Positions 29,614 through 38,961 are shown, counted from the stretch's first letter. The stretch: 64,000 nt of DNA from an uncultured Aquimarina sp. (GCF_947496855.1 NZ_CANMED010000003.1:496001-560000), one strand, 5' to 3'. Numbers and translations: made by a program. The notes: generated by a model not told the origin, from the letters alone.

Positions 29614-30573
29614 TTACCCTTTTTTTATGGCAAGTAGATAAGCACAGGTATTTCCCCCATCCGCTCTTAGGTGATCTTTAGAGGCTCCATTTCCAACACC
29701 AATAGCATATAACATTCTACCGTATCCATTATAACTGGAAGAGGCTCCACCTCCACTAGCGACATAATCACTTTGTGAAGAACTTAATGAAGTACTAACT
29801 CCTTTAACTCCAGAACTCTTATATTCACAATCAGAATTTCGAATCGTTCGTATAGAGCCAAAATTAGGAATATTATTAGCTATTCCAATTGCATATACTG
29901 TTATCGACGCAGGTGAGGATTTCTCATGATCTTTAGATGATGCCTTCCATCCGTTACCAAAAGGAAATGAACCTGTTAATAAATTTCCTCTTCCAGACCA
30001 ATTCACTTTAGCTCCTCCGGAAATTAAAGTATACCCAGATGGTAACTGAATACTGGTTTCTGGTTGTGAAGCTATTGATGAAGTTTTGGAAACAACTTTA
30101 ATGTAATTTTTTAATAGATTCGGTGGAATATAATTACCATCATTATCTTTTAATCTAATACCCCTTGCTGAACCGACTAAAATAAATCCATATCTATTTG
30201 CTACCGAATGATCTTTCGCTTCAGACTCCCAAGACGTTAATGATGCAGATGGAGCAGACTTTGTTATTAAAGCGCCTGGATCATATTGATCATATTTAGC
30301 CCAGACGTTTCCTCCAATACATAAAAACCCCTCGGGAACTAATGCCTTTCCTTTCACAACACCTGTCTGAACTTTTTTAGAAATAAAATTTGAAGTAGAA
30401 AAAGACATTTCAATCTGACCCGAGTCATCAGTCTCAATAAATCCACTTTTTTCAAAATTATTTTCTTCTGGCTTATCATTCATCTCTAAAGTTTCATCTA
30501 CTGAGTTAAAGTTTTCTTTCTCGCAAGAAACTACTCCCGCAACAATCATTAATAAAAAAATGATTTTTTTCAT
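29614..30573 (-). CDS. Lipoprotein with a triplicated 'SKDH' module, function unknown
   Basis: Not recognised as a named family. The protein has 319 residues with lipobox GVVSCEKE (Cys17), a short acidic linker and then three copies of a module of 50-57 residues (about 82-138, 180-233 and 270-319). Each has a GG near its start, an aromatic- or Gly-rich strand, a Lys-Asp-His element (EAKDH, SSKDH, ASKDH), in the first two preceded by a conserved Trp, and a hydrophobic closing strand (YGFILVG, VYAIGIA, AYLLAIK). The third copy also has YAIGVGNG before its KDH. The repeats suggest a three-fold beta structure, perhaps binding a ligand outside the cell. The gene is isolated, between two plus-strand genes. 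Confidence 0.75.
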   Translation of the reverse strand: MKKIIFLLMIVAGVVSCEKENFNSVDETLEMNDKPEENNFEKSGFIETDDSGQIEMSFSTSNFISKKVQTGVVKGKALVPEGFLCIGGNVWAKYDQYDPGALITKSAPSASLTSWESEAKDHSVANRYGFILVGSARGIRLKDNDGNYIPPNLLKNYIKVVSKTSSIASQPETSIQLPSGYTLISGGAKVNWSGRGNLLTGSFPFGNGWKASSKDHEKSSPASITVYAIGIANNIPNFGSIRTIRNSDCEYKSSGVKGVSTSLSSSQSDYVASGGGASSSYNGYGRMLYAIGVGNGASKDHLRADGGNTCAYLLAIKKG

Positions 30574-30773
30574 AATATTTAGGTTTTAAAATTATTTTTG
30601 CACAAGTTATATCTGTTGTGCATTCAGAACATTTTTGTAATTGGCCTATTACATAGTTTAATGTCCTATGTAAAAAGTATGTTACTCTAAATAAATGCGA
30701 TTATGATTACTTTAACTTTTCTTACGAAAAAGCATGACATGAATAATTTCCTACATTAAAACAAATAGAGCTA

Positions 30774-31343
30774 ATGGAAGATCACAGAGAAGAAATAGAA
30801 AAAACGATAACAATACTTAAGAGAGGTGGCCTCATTCTTTATCCGACAGATACAGTTTGGGGAATAGGATGCGATGCAACAAATCCTGGTGCTATTGATA
30901 AAGTATATGCCTTAAAACAACGAGCAGAAAAAAAATCCTTGATTTGCTTAGTAAGTGATTTTAAAATGCTTCAGCAATATGTAGAAGAAGTTCCAGAAGT
31001 AGCATATGACATTTTAAAATACGCTAAAAAAGCAACTACTATAATTTATGATAGACCTCTACGAGTAGCAGAAAATCTAATCGCAGAGGATAACACTCTT
31101 GGAATTAGAGTAGCTCGTGACCCTTTTTGCAGTAAATTACTCAGAAAGTTTAAAAGACCAATTGTTTCTACTTCTGCTAATATTAGTGGAAAATCTACTC
31201 CTCGAAACTTAAAAGAAATAAGCAAAGAGATTTTGGAAGGCGTAGACTATGTTGTAAATTTGCCGTTGAAAAACAAAGACGTTAAACCCTCCTCTATCAT
31301 CAAAATAGGAGGCGATAGCACAGTGAAAATTATCAGGAAGTAA
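30774..31343 (+). CDS. Sua5/YciO/YrdC family protein, probable threonylcarbamoyl-AMP synthase
   Basis: Makes threonylcarbamoyl-AMP for t6A37 tRNA modification, if it is the TsaC/Sua5 member; the YciO branch is the alternative. The protein of 189 residues is a single YrdC domain: GGLILYPTDTVWGIGCDATNPGAIDKVYALKQR, given here as the region near residues 14-45, with KSLICLV, GIRVARDPF and IVSTSANISGKSTP. The length fits stand-alone TsaC. It starts an apparent operon, eight bases before the CCA-adding enzyme gene, so both act on tRNA. Confidence 0.88.
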   Translation: MEDHREEIEKTITILKRGGLILYPTDTVWGIGCDATNPGAIDKVYALKQRAEKKSLICLVSDFKMLQQYVEEVPEVAYDILKYAKKATTIIYDRPLRVAENLIAEDNTLGIRVARDPFCSKLLRKFKRPIVSTSANISGKSTPRNLKEISKEILEGVDYVVNLPLKNKDVKPSSIIKIGGDSTVKIIRK

Positions 31344-31351
31344 ATTGATAC

Positions 31352-32776
31352 ATGTCGGAAGCTAAGAATTACAAAGAAGCATTACATCATTCTGTTTTTA
31401 ATACCATAACCAAAGCGGCATCAAATCTTCAATTAGAGAGCTATGTAATTGGAGGGTTTGTAAGAGATTTTATATTGCAAAGAGGCACTGCAAAGGATAT
31501 TGATATTGTAGCGATCGGTAGTGGAATTGAATTGGCTGAAGAGGTTTCTAAATTATTACCTGATAATCCCAAAATTCAGATATTTAAGACCTACGGAACG
31601 GCAATGCTAAATGCCAATGATATCGAAGTCGAATTTGTGGGGGCTAGAAAAGAATCTTATCGTGAAGACAGCAGAAATCCAATTGTGGAGAACGGCACAT
31701 TACAAGACGATCAAAATCGAAGAGATTTCACCATCAATGCATTAGCTTTAGACCTTTCTGAAAATAATTTTGGTAATATCTTAGATCCGTTTGATGGACT
31801 TGAAGACATAAGATCCAAAATTATTCGAACACCTTTGGATCCGGATATCACATACTCCGACGATCCACTTAGAATGATGCGCGCTATTCGTTTTGCTACA
31901 CAGCTAAATTTTAAGATTGAAGAAAAATCTCTAAAAGCAATTACTAAAAATAAAGATCGCATTAAGATTATCACTAAAGAACGTATTGTTGATGAGTTAA
32001 ATAAAATTATTCTTAGTGAAAAACCATCGGTAGGTTTTATACTATTGGAAAAAACAGGCTTATTACCATATATAATGCCTGAACTAGTTGCTTTAAAAGG
32101 TATTGATGAAGTAGAAGGTCAGAAGCACAAAGATAATTTTTATCATACACTAGAAGTGGTTGATAACATATCAGAGAATACAGATGATCTATGGCTCCGC
32201 TGGGCAGCATTATTACACGATATTGGTAAAGCTCCTACCAAGCGATTTAGTAAAAAAGTAGGATGGACATTTCATGGTCACGAATTTGTAGGTTCTAAAA
32301 TGGTCTTCAAACTATTTAAACGTCTAAAAATGCCTTTGAATGACAAAATGAAATTTGTGCAGAAAATGGTACTGATGAGCTCGAGACCAATTGTTATCGC
32401 ATCAGGTGTTACGGATTCCGCTGTAAGAAGATTGGTCTTTGATGCAGGTGATTACATCGAAGAATTAATGACACTTTGCGAAGCAGACATTACTACCAAA
32501 AACCCAAAGCGTTTTAAGAAATATCACAACAATTTTAAAATTGTTCGCCAGAAAATGGTAGAGGTAGAAGAGCGCGATCATATTCGTAATTTCCAACCTC
32601 CAGTGAGTGGAGAAGAAATCATGAAAACTTTTAATATTAAGCCTTCACGTGAAATCGGAATTATTAAAGAAGCTATTAAAGAAGCTATTCTAGAAGGAGA
32701 AATATCCAATGAACATGAAGCGGCCTATCAGTTTATGATCAGGAAAGGTGAAGAATTAGGTTTAAAGAGTCATTAA
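31352..32776 (+). CDS. CCA tRNA nucleotidyltransferase with HD domain
   Basis: Adds or repairs the 3' CCA of tRNA. The protein is 474 residues. The class II polymerase head has VIGGFVRDFILQRGTAKDIDIVAIG (positions ~29-53; the two metal Asp are in KDIDIV), then RRDFTINALAL and DPLRMMRAIRFATQLNF. From about residue 260 an HD domain follows, with HTLEVVD and LLHDIGKAPTK, giving a possible phosphohydrolase activity. It lies 8 bases after the YrdC gene and is followed by ctaA after 26 bases. Confidence 0.95.
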   Translation: MSEAKNYKEALHHSVFNTITKAASNLQLESYVIGGFVRDFILQRGTAKDIDIVAIGSGIELAEEVSKLLPDNPKIQIFKTYGTAMLNANDIEVEFVGARKESYREDSRNPIVENGTLQDDQNRRDFTINALALDLSENNFGNILDPFDGLEDIRSKIIRTPLDPDITYSDDPLRMMRAIRFATQLNFKIEEKSLKAITKNKDRIKIITKERIVDELNKIILSEKPSVGFILLEKTGLLPYIMPELVALKGIDEVEGQKHKDNFYHTLEVVDNISENTDDLWLRWAALLHDIGKAPTKRFSKKVGWTFHGHEFVGSKMVFKLFKRLKMPLNDKMKFVQKMVLMSSRPIVIASGVTDSAVRRLVFDAGDYIEELMTLCEADITTKNPKRFKKYHNNFKIVRQKMVEVEERDHIRNFQPPVSGEEIMKTFNIKPSREIGIIKEAIKEAILEGEISNEHEAAYQFMIRKGEELGLKSH

Positions 32777-32802
32777 CAACCTAGAATTTATACAATAATT
32801 AT

Positions 32803-33831
32803 ATGAAAAAATACTTCAGACCACTTGTCATAGCATCTGTTGTACTGATATACCTAATTATAATTGCAGGTGCGGTTGTTAGAATGACTGGATCTGGAAT
32901 GGGATGTCCTGATTGGCCTAAGTGCTTTGGATACTATATTCCTCCTACAGAAGAAGCTCAGATTCAGTGGAAATCTAATTATGAATATCGAGAAGGTTTT
33001 ATTGTAATCCTGAACAAAGAGCTAAGAATTGCAGCTAAAGATTTTACATCTTCTTCTAAGTATGATCCTAGTAACTGGAAATCATATACGAAACACGATT
33101 ATGCTCAATTTAATGTCTGGCATACTTGGATCGAATATATTAATAGATTAGTTACAGTACTTTCGGGAATACCAATATTATTGATGTTTATTCTGTCATT
33201 AAGGTTTTGGAAAGAAAAACGAAAAATCACGTTATTTGCTGGCATAACCATCCTAGCGATGGCATTCCAAGCTTGGTTAGGTAAAATCGTTGTAGATTCT
33301 AATTTATTACCGCTTAGAATTACAGTTCACATGTTAGTTGCTTTTATTATTCTAGCAATATTATTATATGTCCTATTTCTAACAAAAGAACGAGCAACCA
33401 ATATCAAGTTTACTGATACTTTTAAGAACGTTTTACTTTTCTCGGTGGTTCTTACTCTAATTCAGGTGGCATTAGGAACTCAGGTACGTCAATATGTTGA
33501 TGAACAAATTAAGATAGTTGGAGAATTAGAAAAATCAGAATGGTTAAACCCTCCTACTTTCACTTTCTATATCCATAGATCATTTTCAATTTTAGTGGTC
33601 ATTGTTAACACTTGGCTCTTTTGGTATTCTAAAAAAATGAAATTGAATCTATCAAAATTAAACTGGATTCTAATACTAATAGGTTTAGAAGCATTAACCG
33701 GAATTTTGATGTACTATTTTGACTTTCCGTTTTTATCTCAACCTTTACATTTAGTGTTATCCTCTTTATTGTTTGGAGTACAGTTTTATATTATGTTAGA
33801 GGTCTATAAAAATAAAGCTATTGAAGCCTGA
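32803..33831 (+). CDS. ctaA: COX15/CtaA family heme A synthase
   Basis: Inner-membrane enzyme that oxidises the heme O methyl group to make heme A for aa3-type oxidase. It is 342 residues with eight predicted helices. The first carries GAVVRMTGSGMGCPDWPKCFG, with the paired cysteines of the family. A long extracytoplasmic insertion follows, as in Bacteroidota members, then VWHTWIEYINRL with heme-ligand His; other His are in ITVHMLVAF, YIHRSFSI and QPLHLVLSS. No cox genes are adjacent. Confidence 0.9.
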   Translation: MKKYFRPLVIASVVLIYLIIIAGAVVRMTGSGMGCPDWPKCFGYYIPPTEEAQIQWKSNYEYREGFIVILNKELRIAAKDFTSSSKYDPSNWKSYTKHDYAQFNVWHTWIEYINRLVTVLSGIPILLMFILSLRFWKEKRKITLFAGITILAMAFQAWLGKIVVDSNLLPLRITVHMLVAFIILAILLYVLFLTKERATNIKFTDTFKNVLLFSVVLTLIQVALGTQVRQYVDEQIKIVGELEKSEWLNPPTFTFYIHRSFSILVVIVNTWLFWYSKKMKLNLSKLNWILILIGLEALTGILMYYFDFPFLSQPLHLVLSSLLFGVQFYIMLEVYKNKAIEA

Positions 33832-33859
33832 AAATTTAAAATAGTCAGAAACAAGTTTG

Positions 33860-33867
33860 TATCTTTG
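33860..33867 (+). promoter_or_regulatory. -7 promoter element (TATCTTTG)
   Basis: An exact TAnnTTTG match 20 bases before the start codon of the pRiA4b-ORF3-like gene. It implies a leader of about 14 nt. Confidence 0.55.
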
Positions 33868-33887
33868 TCCCTCCAAATTAATCAAGA

Positions 33888-34397
33888 ATGATTTACCGTT
33901 TCAGAATTATCCTGGACACAGAAGAAGATGTATTTAGAGATATCGAAATTGAGCAAGATGCTACTTTAGAGCAATTTCATAATGTCATCAACCAATCCTT
34001 TGGATTTGATGGGATGGAAATGGCTTCTTTTTATACTAGTGATGAACAATGGAATCAAGGAGAAGAGATCTCTCTTTTTGATATGAGCGATGGTAATCAA
34101 CCAGTGAGATTGATGAATGAAACCTCATTAATTGATGTTGTTCATGAGGCTTCTCCAAGATTAATATACATCTATGATTTTCTTAGTATGTGGACTTTTT
34201 TGGTAGAACTTGCAGAAATTGCCGAATATGAAAACGGAAAAGAATATCCAAACATTATGTTTGTGCATGGTCAAATTCCTGATAATGCACCTGATAAAGA
34301 ATTCAAAGCCGACAATCTAGACGATACTAATGAAGAAGAAGGTTTTCTTGATCTCGATGATTATGATGAATTGGGATTTGATGAACATTGGAATTAA
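33888..34397 (+). CDS. Plasmid pRiA4b ORF-3-like / IS1096 TnpR-like protein
   Basis: Protein of 169 residues with the pRiA4b_Orf3 fold pattern: YRFRIILDTEEDVFRDIEI, then TLEQFHNVINQSFGFDGMEMASFYTSD and a C-terminal YIYDFLSMWTFLVEL, with a very acidic tail (DDTNEEEGFLDLDDYDE). The family was named from plasmid and IS contexts but is widespread on Bacteroidota chromosomes as a lone gene, and its role is unknown. Nothing mobile surrounds it here. Confidence 0.8.
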   Translation: MIYRFRIILDTEEDVFRDIEIEQDATLEQFHNVINQSFGFDGMEMASFYTSDEQWNQGEEISLFDMSDGNQPVRLMNETSLIDVVHEASPRLIYIYDFLSMWTFLVELAEIAEYENGKEYPNIMFVHGQIPDNAPDKEFKADNLDDTNEEEGFLDLDDYDELGFDEHWN

Positions 34398-34453
34398 ATC
34401 TTAAGAATCTAGGTTACAAAGTTTAAGTTTTTAAAAAAGGTGAAAATCTAATA

Positions 34454-34811
34454 TTGAGTACATATAGGGATCTTCAACTATGGAAAAATCTATGACCTTG
34501 ATCAACAATATTTATCTGGAAATAACAAAGTTTCCGAAAGAAGAAATATATTGCTTAACTTCTCAGACAAGAAGAGCTTCAATTTCGATACCAAGTAACA
34601 TTGCTGAAGACTATAGAAGAGATGGTAAAAAAGATTATCTAAGGTATCTAAATATTGGTATAAGTTCATTATTTGAATTACAAACTCAACTAGAAATAAG
34701 AGAAAATTGGAGTTTTTGAATGAAAACAAATATGAATCCATCTATGAGGACACTCGTGAATTAGAGCGTATGTTATCTAGTTTTATTAGAACTATAAAAA
34801 ATTCAAAATAA
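34454..34811 (+). pseudogene. Four-helix-bundle protein (S23-like), broken by two frameshifts
   Basis: The family consensus can be read across three frames: YRDLQLWK from a TTG at 34454, then KSMTLINNIYLEITKFPKEE with RRASISIPSNIAEDYRRDGKKDY and SLFELQTQLEI from the ATG at 34480, then FLNENKYESIYEDTRELERML to the stop at 34809-34811. The first shift lies in the A-run near 34482 and the second in AAATTGGAG near 34708; each is repaired by adding one base. The middle frame alone gives a 79-residue peptide that lacks the last helix. Two homopolymer-type deletions could be real decay or sequencing error. Confidence 0.82.
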
Positions 34812-34874
34812 TATTTAAAGGCTTTTATTAGCTTTTTAACTTTGTAGCTTTGCTACTTTGAAACTTAAAAGGAT

Positions 34875-35933
34875 ATGATTAACTTATATAGCACTCAAAT
34901 AGAATCGCTTTCGATTCATAGAATAGGAAATAAAAGTAGAAACGAGAATATATTTCTTTCTGATTCTCCTTATAAACTTAATGATGAGCTAACAGCCTTG
35001 TTAAAAGAATACTTTTTCAAACCCTTTAGAGAAAAAGAAGAAAACTATTTTCAATTTGCAAATGAAGTTGATGTAGAATTTAATCCGCTATTTAAGATTG
35101 TTACCGAAATTTTTGACAATCCATCTTCTGCGCATGAAAAGTCTAAAAGAATTACTTCTTTATTATACGAACAATCACAACATCCGCATATTAAAAGTGG
35201 AGAAGTATATATTACTTACTTAGAAAATTTAACCATTGATAATGAAAAAACTTCTGCTATTGGAATTTTTAAGTCTGAATTAAAATATGATTTCCTTCAG
35301 TTCGAAGAAAAAGGAACAGATTTAGAGCTATTGCATCAGCAAGGCGTAAACCTCAACAAACTTGACAAAGGATGTTTGATCTTTAATCATAAAAAGGAAG
35401 AAGGATATAAAATTCTTTCTGTAGACTCTAATAAATATGATACTAAATATTGGCTAGAACATTTCTTAGGAGTAGAAGCCTTTGAAGACGAAAACTTTTA
35501 TACAAAAAAGTATATGAAATTCTGCCAAGATTTTGCAAAAGATGTGGTATTACCAGCAGAAGACAAAAAAGAAGAAGTGATGTTTATGAATCGAGCTGTA
35601 AATCACTTTGCAAAAAATGACGCCTTCGAAGAATCTGCTTTTATAAACGAAGTAATTGATAATCCAGACCTAATTCCTGAATTTAAACATTACAAAACTG
35701 AAAAAGCTCCAAAATATCATATTGAAGACTTAACAGAATTTAATATTGCCAATACCGCAGTAACAGCGGCAAGAAAAAAGATTAAAAACACCATTAATCT
35801 GGATACGAATATACAGATCAAGATGGATTTTATTAATCCTGAATCTGCCGAGAAATTTGTAGAAAAAGGTTGGGATGAAGAGAAACAAATGTATTATTAT
35901 CTAGTATACTTTAATAAGGAGCAAAAGGATTAG
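34875..35933 (+). CDS. Nucleoid-associated protein (NdpA/YejK family)
   Basis: DNA-associated protein of 352 residues in the family 37 kDa nucleoid-associated protein (NA37). Recognisable parts are the N-terminal IESLSIHRIGNKSRNEN, HPHIKSGEVYITYLENL, IGIFKSELKYDFLQ, KKYMKFCQDFAKDVV and the C-terminal IQIKMDFINPESAEKFVEKG. It is a lone gene between the four-helix-bundle pseudogene and a repeat-rich intergenic stretch. Confidence 0.9.
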   Translation: MINLYSTQIESLSIHRIGNKSRNENIFLSDSPYKLNDELTALLKEYFFKPFREKEENYFQFANEVDVEFNPLFKIVTEIFDNPSSAHEKSKRITSLLYEQSQHPHIKSGEVYITYLENLTIDNEKTSAIGIFKSELKYDFLQFEEKGTDLELLHQQGVNLNKLDKGCLIFNHKKEEGYKILSVDSNKYDTKYWLEHFLGVEAFEDENFYTKKYMKFCQDFAKDVVLPAEDKKEEVMFMNRAVNHFAKNDAFEESAFINEVIDNPDLIPEFKHYKTEKAPKYHIEDLTEFNIANTAVTAARKKIKNTINLDTNIQIKMDFINPESAEKFVEKGWDEEKQMYYYLVYFNKEQKD

Positions 35934-35952
35934 TATTGCAAGAATTAGGGAT

Positions 35953-36235
35953 GTTCGAGATAATCTATTATTAATGCCCGAGGCTGGAAGTCGGATGTTA
36001 GAGATATTCTATTATTTTGCTTCCAACCTCTGACATCCTACTTCGTGCATCTAACTCCTGACTTCCTGTTTTGTACTTCGAGAACCTCAGCACTCGAAAT
36101 CTAACACCTATCAACTATTATCAAACATCAGACTTCCAACACCTGACCTCGTGCATCCGACACCCGACTCTTGACTCACTAATCCATCCCTAAAATCACA
36201 CCTCAATCCTATGGGTAAACCGTAGGACTCCCTTA
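35953..36235. repeat. Degenerate strand-switch intergenic repeats, left of the fibre genes
   Basis: The 434-base gap 35934-36367 has no gene. It starts with a purine-rich run (CGAGGCTGGAAGTCGGATG at about 35978), passes through ATATTCTATTATTTT and switches to pyrimidine-rich words (CTTCCAACCTCTGACATCC, then several versions of CTGACTTCC, TCGTGCATCYRACWCC and CCGACACCCGACTC). GAGGCTGGAAG and CTTCCAACCTC can pair across the switch. A related block lies at 38962-39020, on the other side of the two fibre genes. No transposase or TIR was found with it. Confidence 0.65.
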
Positions 36236-36367
36236 AATTCGCACCTTTATTTTAAAAAACTTCATTTTTTAAGGTAACAATTGATAATCTCAAGACACGT
36301 ATATAAAAGAATTATAAATTTTTATGGAGTTACTATGCTTCAAAACGATAAATAATTAAAAGAATTC

Positions 36368-37741
36368 ATGAAAAAAATTGTTTTACTAACAGTTCCGCTT
36401 TTGCTTATATCATTAACTGGTATTTCACAAACACAAACTTCAAATAATGAAAAACTCAATCTACAATCACCAAGCAGCGTGAGTTTATTTCAGAGTAACT
36501 CTTCTAACGGTGTTTGGGCTACCGGAACTATTACTGATGATCGTTGGGGTATTTTTGAGGACGCTACAAGCTCAAAAGAAAGATTGACAGTTCTTCCTGG
36601 AGGTAATGTAGGTATCGGAACTTCAAATCCAACATCCAGATTTCATGTAGCTCATACTTCTGGTCAAGGATTTGCCCCAGTAATTTCTGGAAATGTAGCA
36701 ACTTTTCAATCAAATAATACCCCTGGCTATTATGCTTCAATTAATTTAATTTCTGGAACCGATGGAAGAGCTAGTTTTTATTTTGGTGATAAAGATAGTG
36801 GTGCTATGGGCGGTTTCAGATATAATAACACAGATAACTCTTTAACTTTTAGAACAAATGGAAGTGATAATCGCCTGTTTATTAATTCTATTGGCAACGT
36901 AGGTATCGGAACTACAAATCCTTCATCTATGCTGCATATTAAAGACCCTGCTGGAGGTGCTGCTTTAAAAATTGAAAGAGGAGGCAAAAGTTGGAATTTT
37001 TCTATTCAAAATATAGGAGACAATTTATACTTGAACAACTCTGATAATCCTAATACCTTTTTTACATTTCGTAAAAATGGCAATTTAGGTATCGGAACGA
37101 CAAGTCCATCCGCAAAATTAGAAATAAAAGGCGCTGGAGATGGAGTAGAAATATTAAAACTATCTACCGAGAGACCGTGGGTTTTTAAACAAGAAGGAAC
37201 AGGTGCATCTTCTAACTTAGTACTTCAAGAAATTTCTGGTAATAAATTCTTTAAAATCAAAAGCTATGATAACACTGATATTTATACCATTCAATCTAAC
37301 TCAGGTAATACTTATTTTAAAGGAAATATGGGGATTGGAACAAACACACCAGACGCGAAACTAGCTGTTAATGGAAATATTCATGCTAAAGAAGTAAAAG
37401 TAGATTTAGTAGGATGGCCTGACTACGTTTTCGAGAATGATTATAAGCTACCAACACTACAACAGGTAGAAAATCACATCGCAGAAAAAGGACATCTAGA
37501 AAACATTCCTTCTGCTGCAGAAGTCTTAGAAAACGGTATCCAATTAGGAGAAATGAACTCAAAATTGCTTCAGAAAATAGAAGAGTTAACACTTTATATG
37601 ATTGAGCAGAATAAAAAGACGGAGAACCAACAAAAAGAAATTTATAAACTTCAAGAAGAAAACAAACAATTACAATCAACAAACAGTATATTAATTGAAT
37701 TACAAATGCGTCTTGAAAAGCTAGAATCAAAAACTAAATAA
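36368..37741 (+). CDS. Secreted fibre-like repeat protein, copy 1 (GNxGIGTTxP repeats)
   Basis: Protein of 457 residues with a signal peptide (MKKIVLLTVPLLLISLTGISQ). The body holds four copies of a motif like GNVGIGTTNPSAKL/SRFHV spaced 58-94 residues apart, each followed by a beta-rich stretch with YFKG or RFGDKD-like turns. The pattern resembles phage tail-fibre and Bacteroidota surface proteins. The C-terminus has the conserved block KEVKVDLVGWPDYVFENDYKLP, then QQVENHIAEKGHLENIPSAAEV and a coiled coil from about residue 395. There is no S74 chaperone triad and no T9SS sorting domain that I can see. It lies 11 bases before its paralog. Confidence 0.8.
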   Translation: MKKIVLLTVPLLLISLTGISQTQTSNNEKLNLQSPSSVSLFQSNSSNGVWATGTITDDRWGIFEDATSSKERLTVLPGGNVGIGTSNPTSRFHVAHTSGQGFAPVISGNVATFQSNNTPGYYASINLISGTDGRASFYFGDKDSGAMGGFRYNNTDNSLTFRTNGSDNRLFINSIGNVGIGTTNPSSMLHIKDPAGGAALKIERGGKSWNFSIQNIGDNLYLNNSDNPNTFFTFRKNGNLGIGTTSPSAKLEIKGAGDGVEILKLSTERPWVFKQEGTGASSNLVLQEISGNKFFKIKSYDNTDIYTIQSNSGNTYFKGNMGIGTNTPDAKLAVNGNIHAKEVKVDLVGWPDYVFENDYKLPTLQQVENHIAEKGHLENIPSAAEVLENGIQLGEMNSKLLQKIEELTLYMIEQNKKTENQQKEIYKLQEENKQLQSTNSILIELQMRLEKLESKTK

Positions 37742-37752
37742 TTAAAAAAACT

Positions 37753-38958
37753 ATGAAAAAAACAGTATTCATAATAGCATTATCATTTTTTTGTATACAA
37801 GCAAAATCTCAAAATATTGATTTAAACAATACTACTGATTATATTAGAGTTCAAAAGAATGGCGAAACGGGTTATACCCGAGCATTTGGTTTAAATGGAT
37901 CCAATCAACTTTATATTGGAAGTATTGAAAAGACAATAGGGAATATGTACTTTTTCAATAAAGGAACGGGGCATTTAATGACTCTTAATCCTTCTGGTAA
38001 TTTAGGTATCGGAACAACAAATCCTGGAGCTAAATTAGACATATTATCTAATACTGGGCAAACAGAAAGTTTAATGCGCTTTAAGATATCAGATGCTCCT
38101 TCCGATTATTTACAAATAGCAAACTCTACCGGATCTGCAAATCAATTTATTCCGTTGATCAAAGGATATCATGAAACAGATAATAGATACTCGCTTTCTA
38201 TTATGGGGTCTACATCGGATGCAATGGATAATGGATCTAATGCATTGATAAATTTTAATGCAAGGAGATCAAATAGTGTTGTTCAAACAAGACCTTTGTT
38301 TGTGTGGACTAATTATGATCAAAAAATGATGACAATGTCAGCTAATGGTAATCTAGGTATTGGAACTACAAGCCCGCAAGAAAAATTTCAAATAGGAAAT
38401 ACATATACTTTTCATGATGGCGGACATAAAGTTATAGGTTTTTTATACAAGCCATCTGGCGGAGTTGATTTGGACCCTTTACAATACTCAAGTGAAATAA
38501 GGTTTGATCCAGTGAATGGTAATTTTCACTTAGGAACTTCTAATACTGTCACAGCAGGTCCTACTGCAAAATTGTCAATTAATAAAACTGGAAATGTAGG
38601 TATCGGAACTACATTTCCAGACGCTAAACTAGCCGTAAACGGAAACATTCATACCAAAGAAGTAAAAGTTGATCTTGTAGGATGGCCTGACTACGTTTTC
38701 GAAAGTGATTATAAGCTACCAACATTACAAGAAGTAGAAAATCACATTGCAGAAAAAGGACATCTAGAGAATATCCCATCGGCTGCAGCAGTAGCAGAGA
38801 ATGGTATCCAATTAGGGAAAATGAACGCTAAACTGCTTCAAAAAATAGAGGAATTAACTCTTTATATGATTGAGCAGAATAAAAAGACGGATACCTTAAT
38901 CAAGGAAGTTGAGATTCTAAAACAGAAGAATTCTGAGCTTGAGAAGAAAATGAAATAA
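37753..38958 (+). CDS. Secreted fibre-like repeat protein, copy 2 (GNxGIGTTxP repeats)
   Basis: Protein of 401 residues with signal peptide MKKTVFIIALSFFCIQAKSQ. Three GNxGIGTTxP motifs are visible (GNLGIGTTNPGAKL, GNLGIGTTSPQEKF, GNVGIGTTFPDAKL). The C-terminal block is nearly the same as in copy 1 (KEVKVDLVGWPDYVFESDYKLP ... HIAEKGHLENIPSAAAV) and ends in a coiled coil. The middle parts differ strongly between the copies. Shared ends with diverged middles is what one expects for variable surface fibres; the ligand or partner is unknown. Confidence 0.8.
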   Translation: MKKTVFIIALSFFCIQAKSQNIDLNNTTDYIRVQKNGETGYTRAFGLNGSNQLYIGSIEKTIGNMYFFNKGTGHLMTLNPSGNLGIGTTNPGAKLDILSNTGQTESLMRFKISDAPSDYLQIANSTGSANQFIPLIKGYHETDNRYSLSIMGSTSDAMDNGSNALINFNARRSNSVVQTRPLFVWTNYDQKMMTMSANGNLGIGTTSPQEKFQIGNTYTFHDGGHKVIGFLYKPSGGVDLDPLQYSSEIRFDPVNGNFHLGTSNTVTAGPTAKLSINKTGNVGIGTTFPDAKLAVNGNIHTKEVKVDLVGWPDYVFESDYKLPTLQEVENHIAEKGHLENIPSAAAVAENGIQLGKMNAKLLQKIEELTLYMIEQNKKTDTLIKEVEILKQKNSELEKKMK

Positions 38959-38961
38959 AAT

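Noticed and set aside
33888-34397. Plasmid or transposon remnant suggested by the name pRiA4b ORF-3 / IS1096 TnpR
   Set aside because: The family is common on chromosomes; there are no inverted repeats, transposase or integrase next to it.
36600-38620. Regularly repeated short DNA words, at first sight like a repeat array
   Set aside because: They code for GNxGIGTTxP motifs in two open genes, spacing is irregular and longer than CRISPR spacers, and no cas gene is near.
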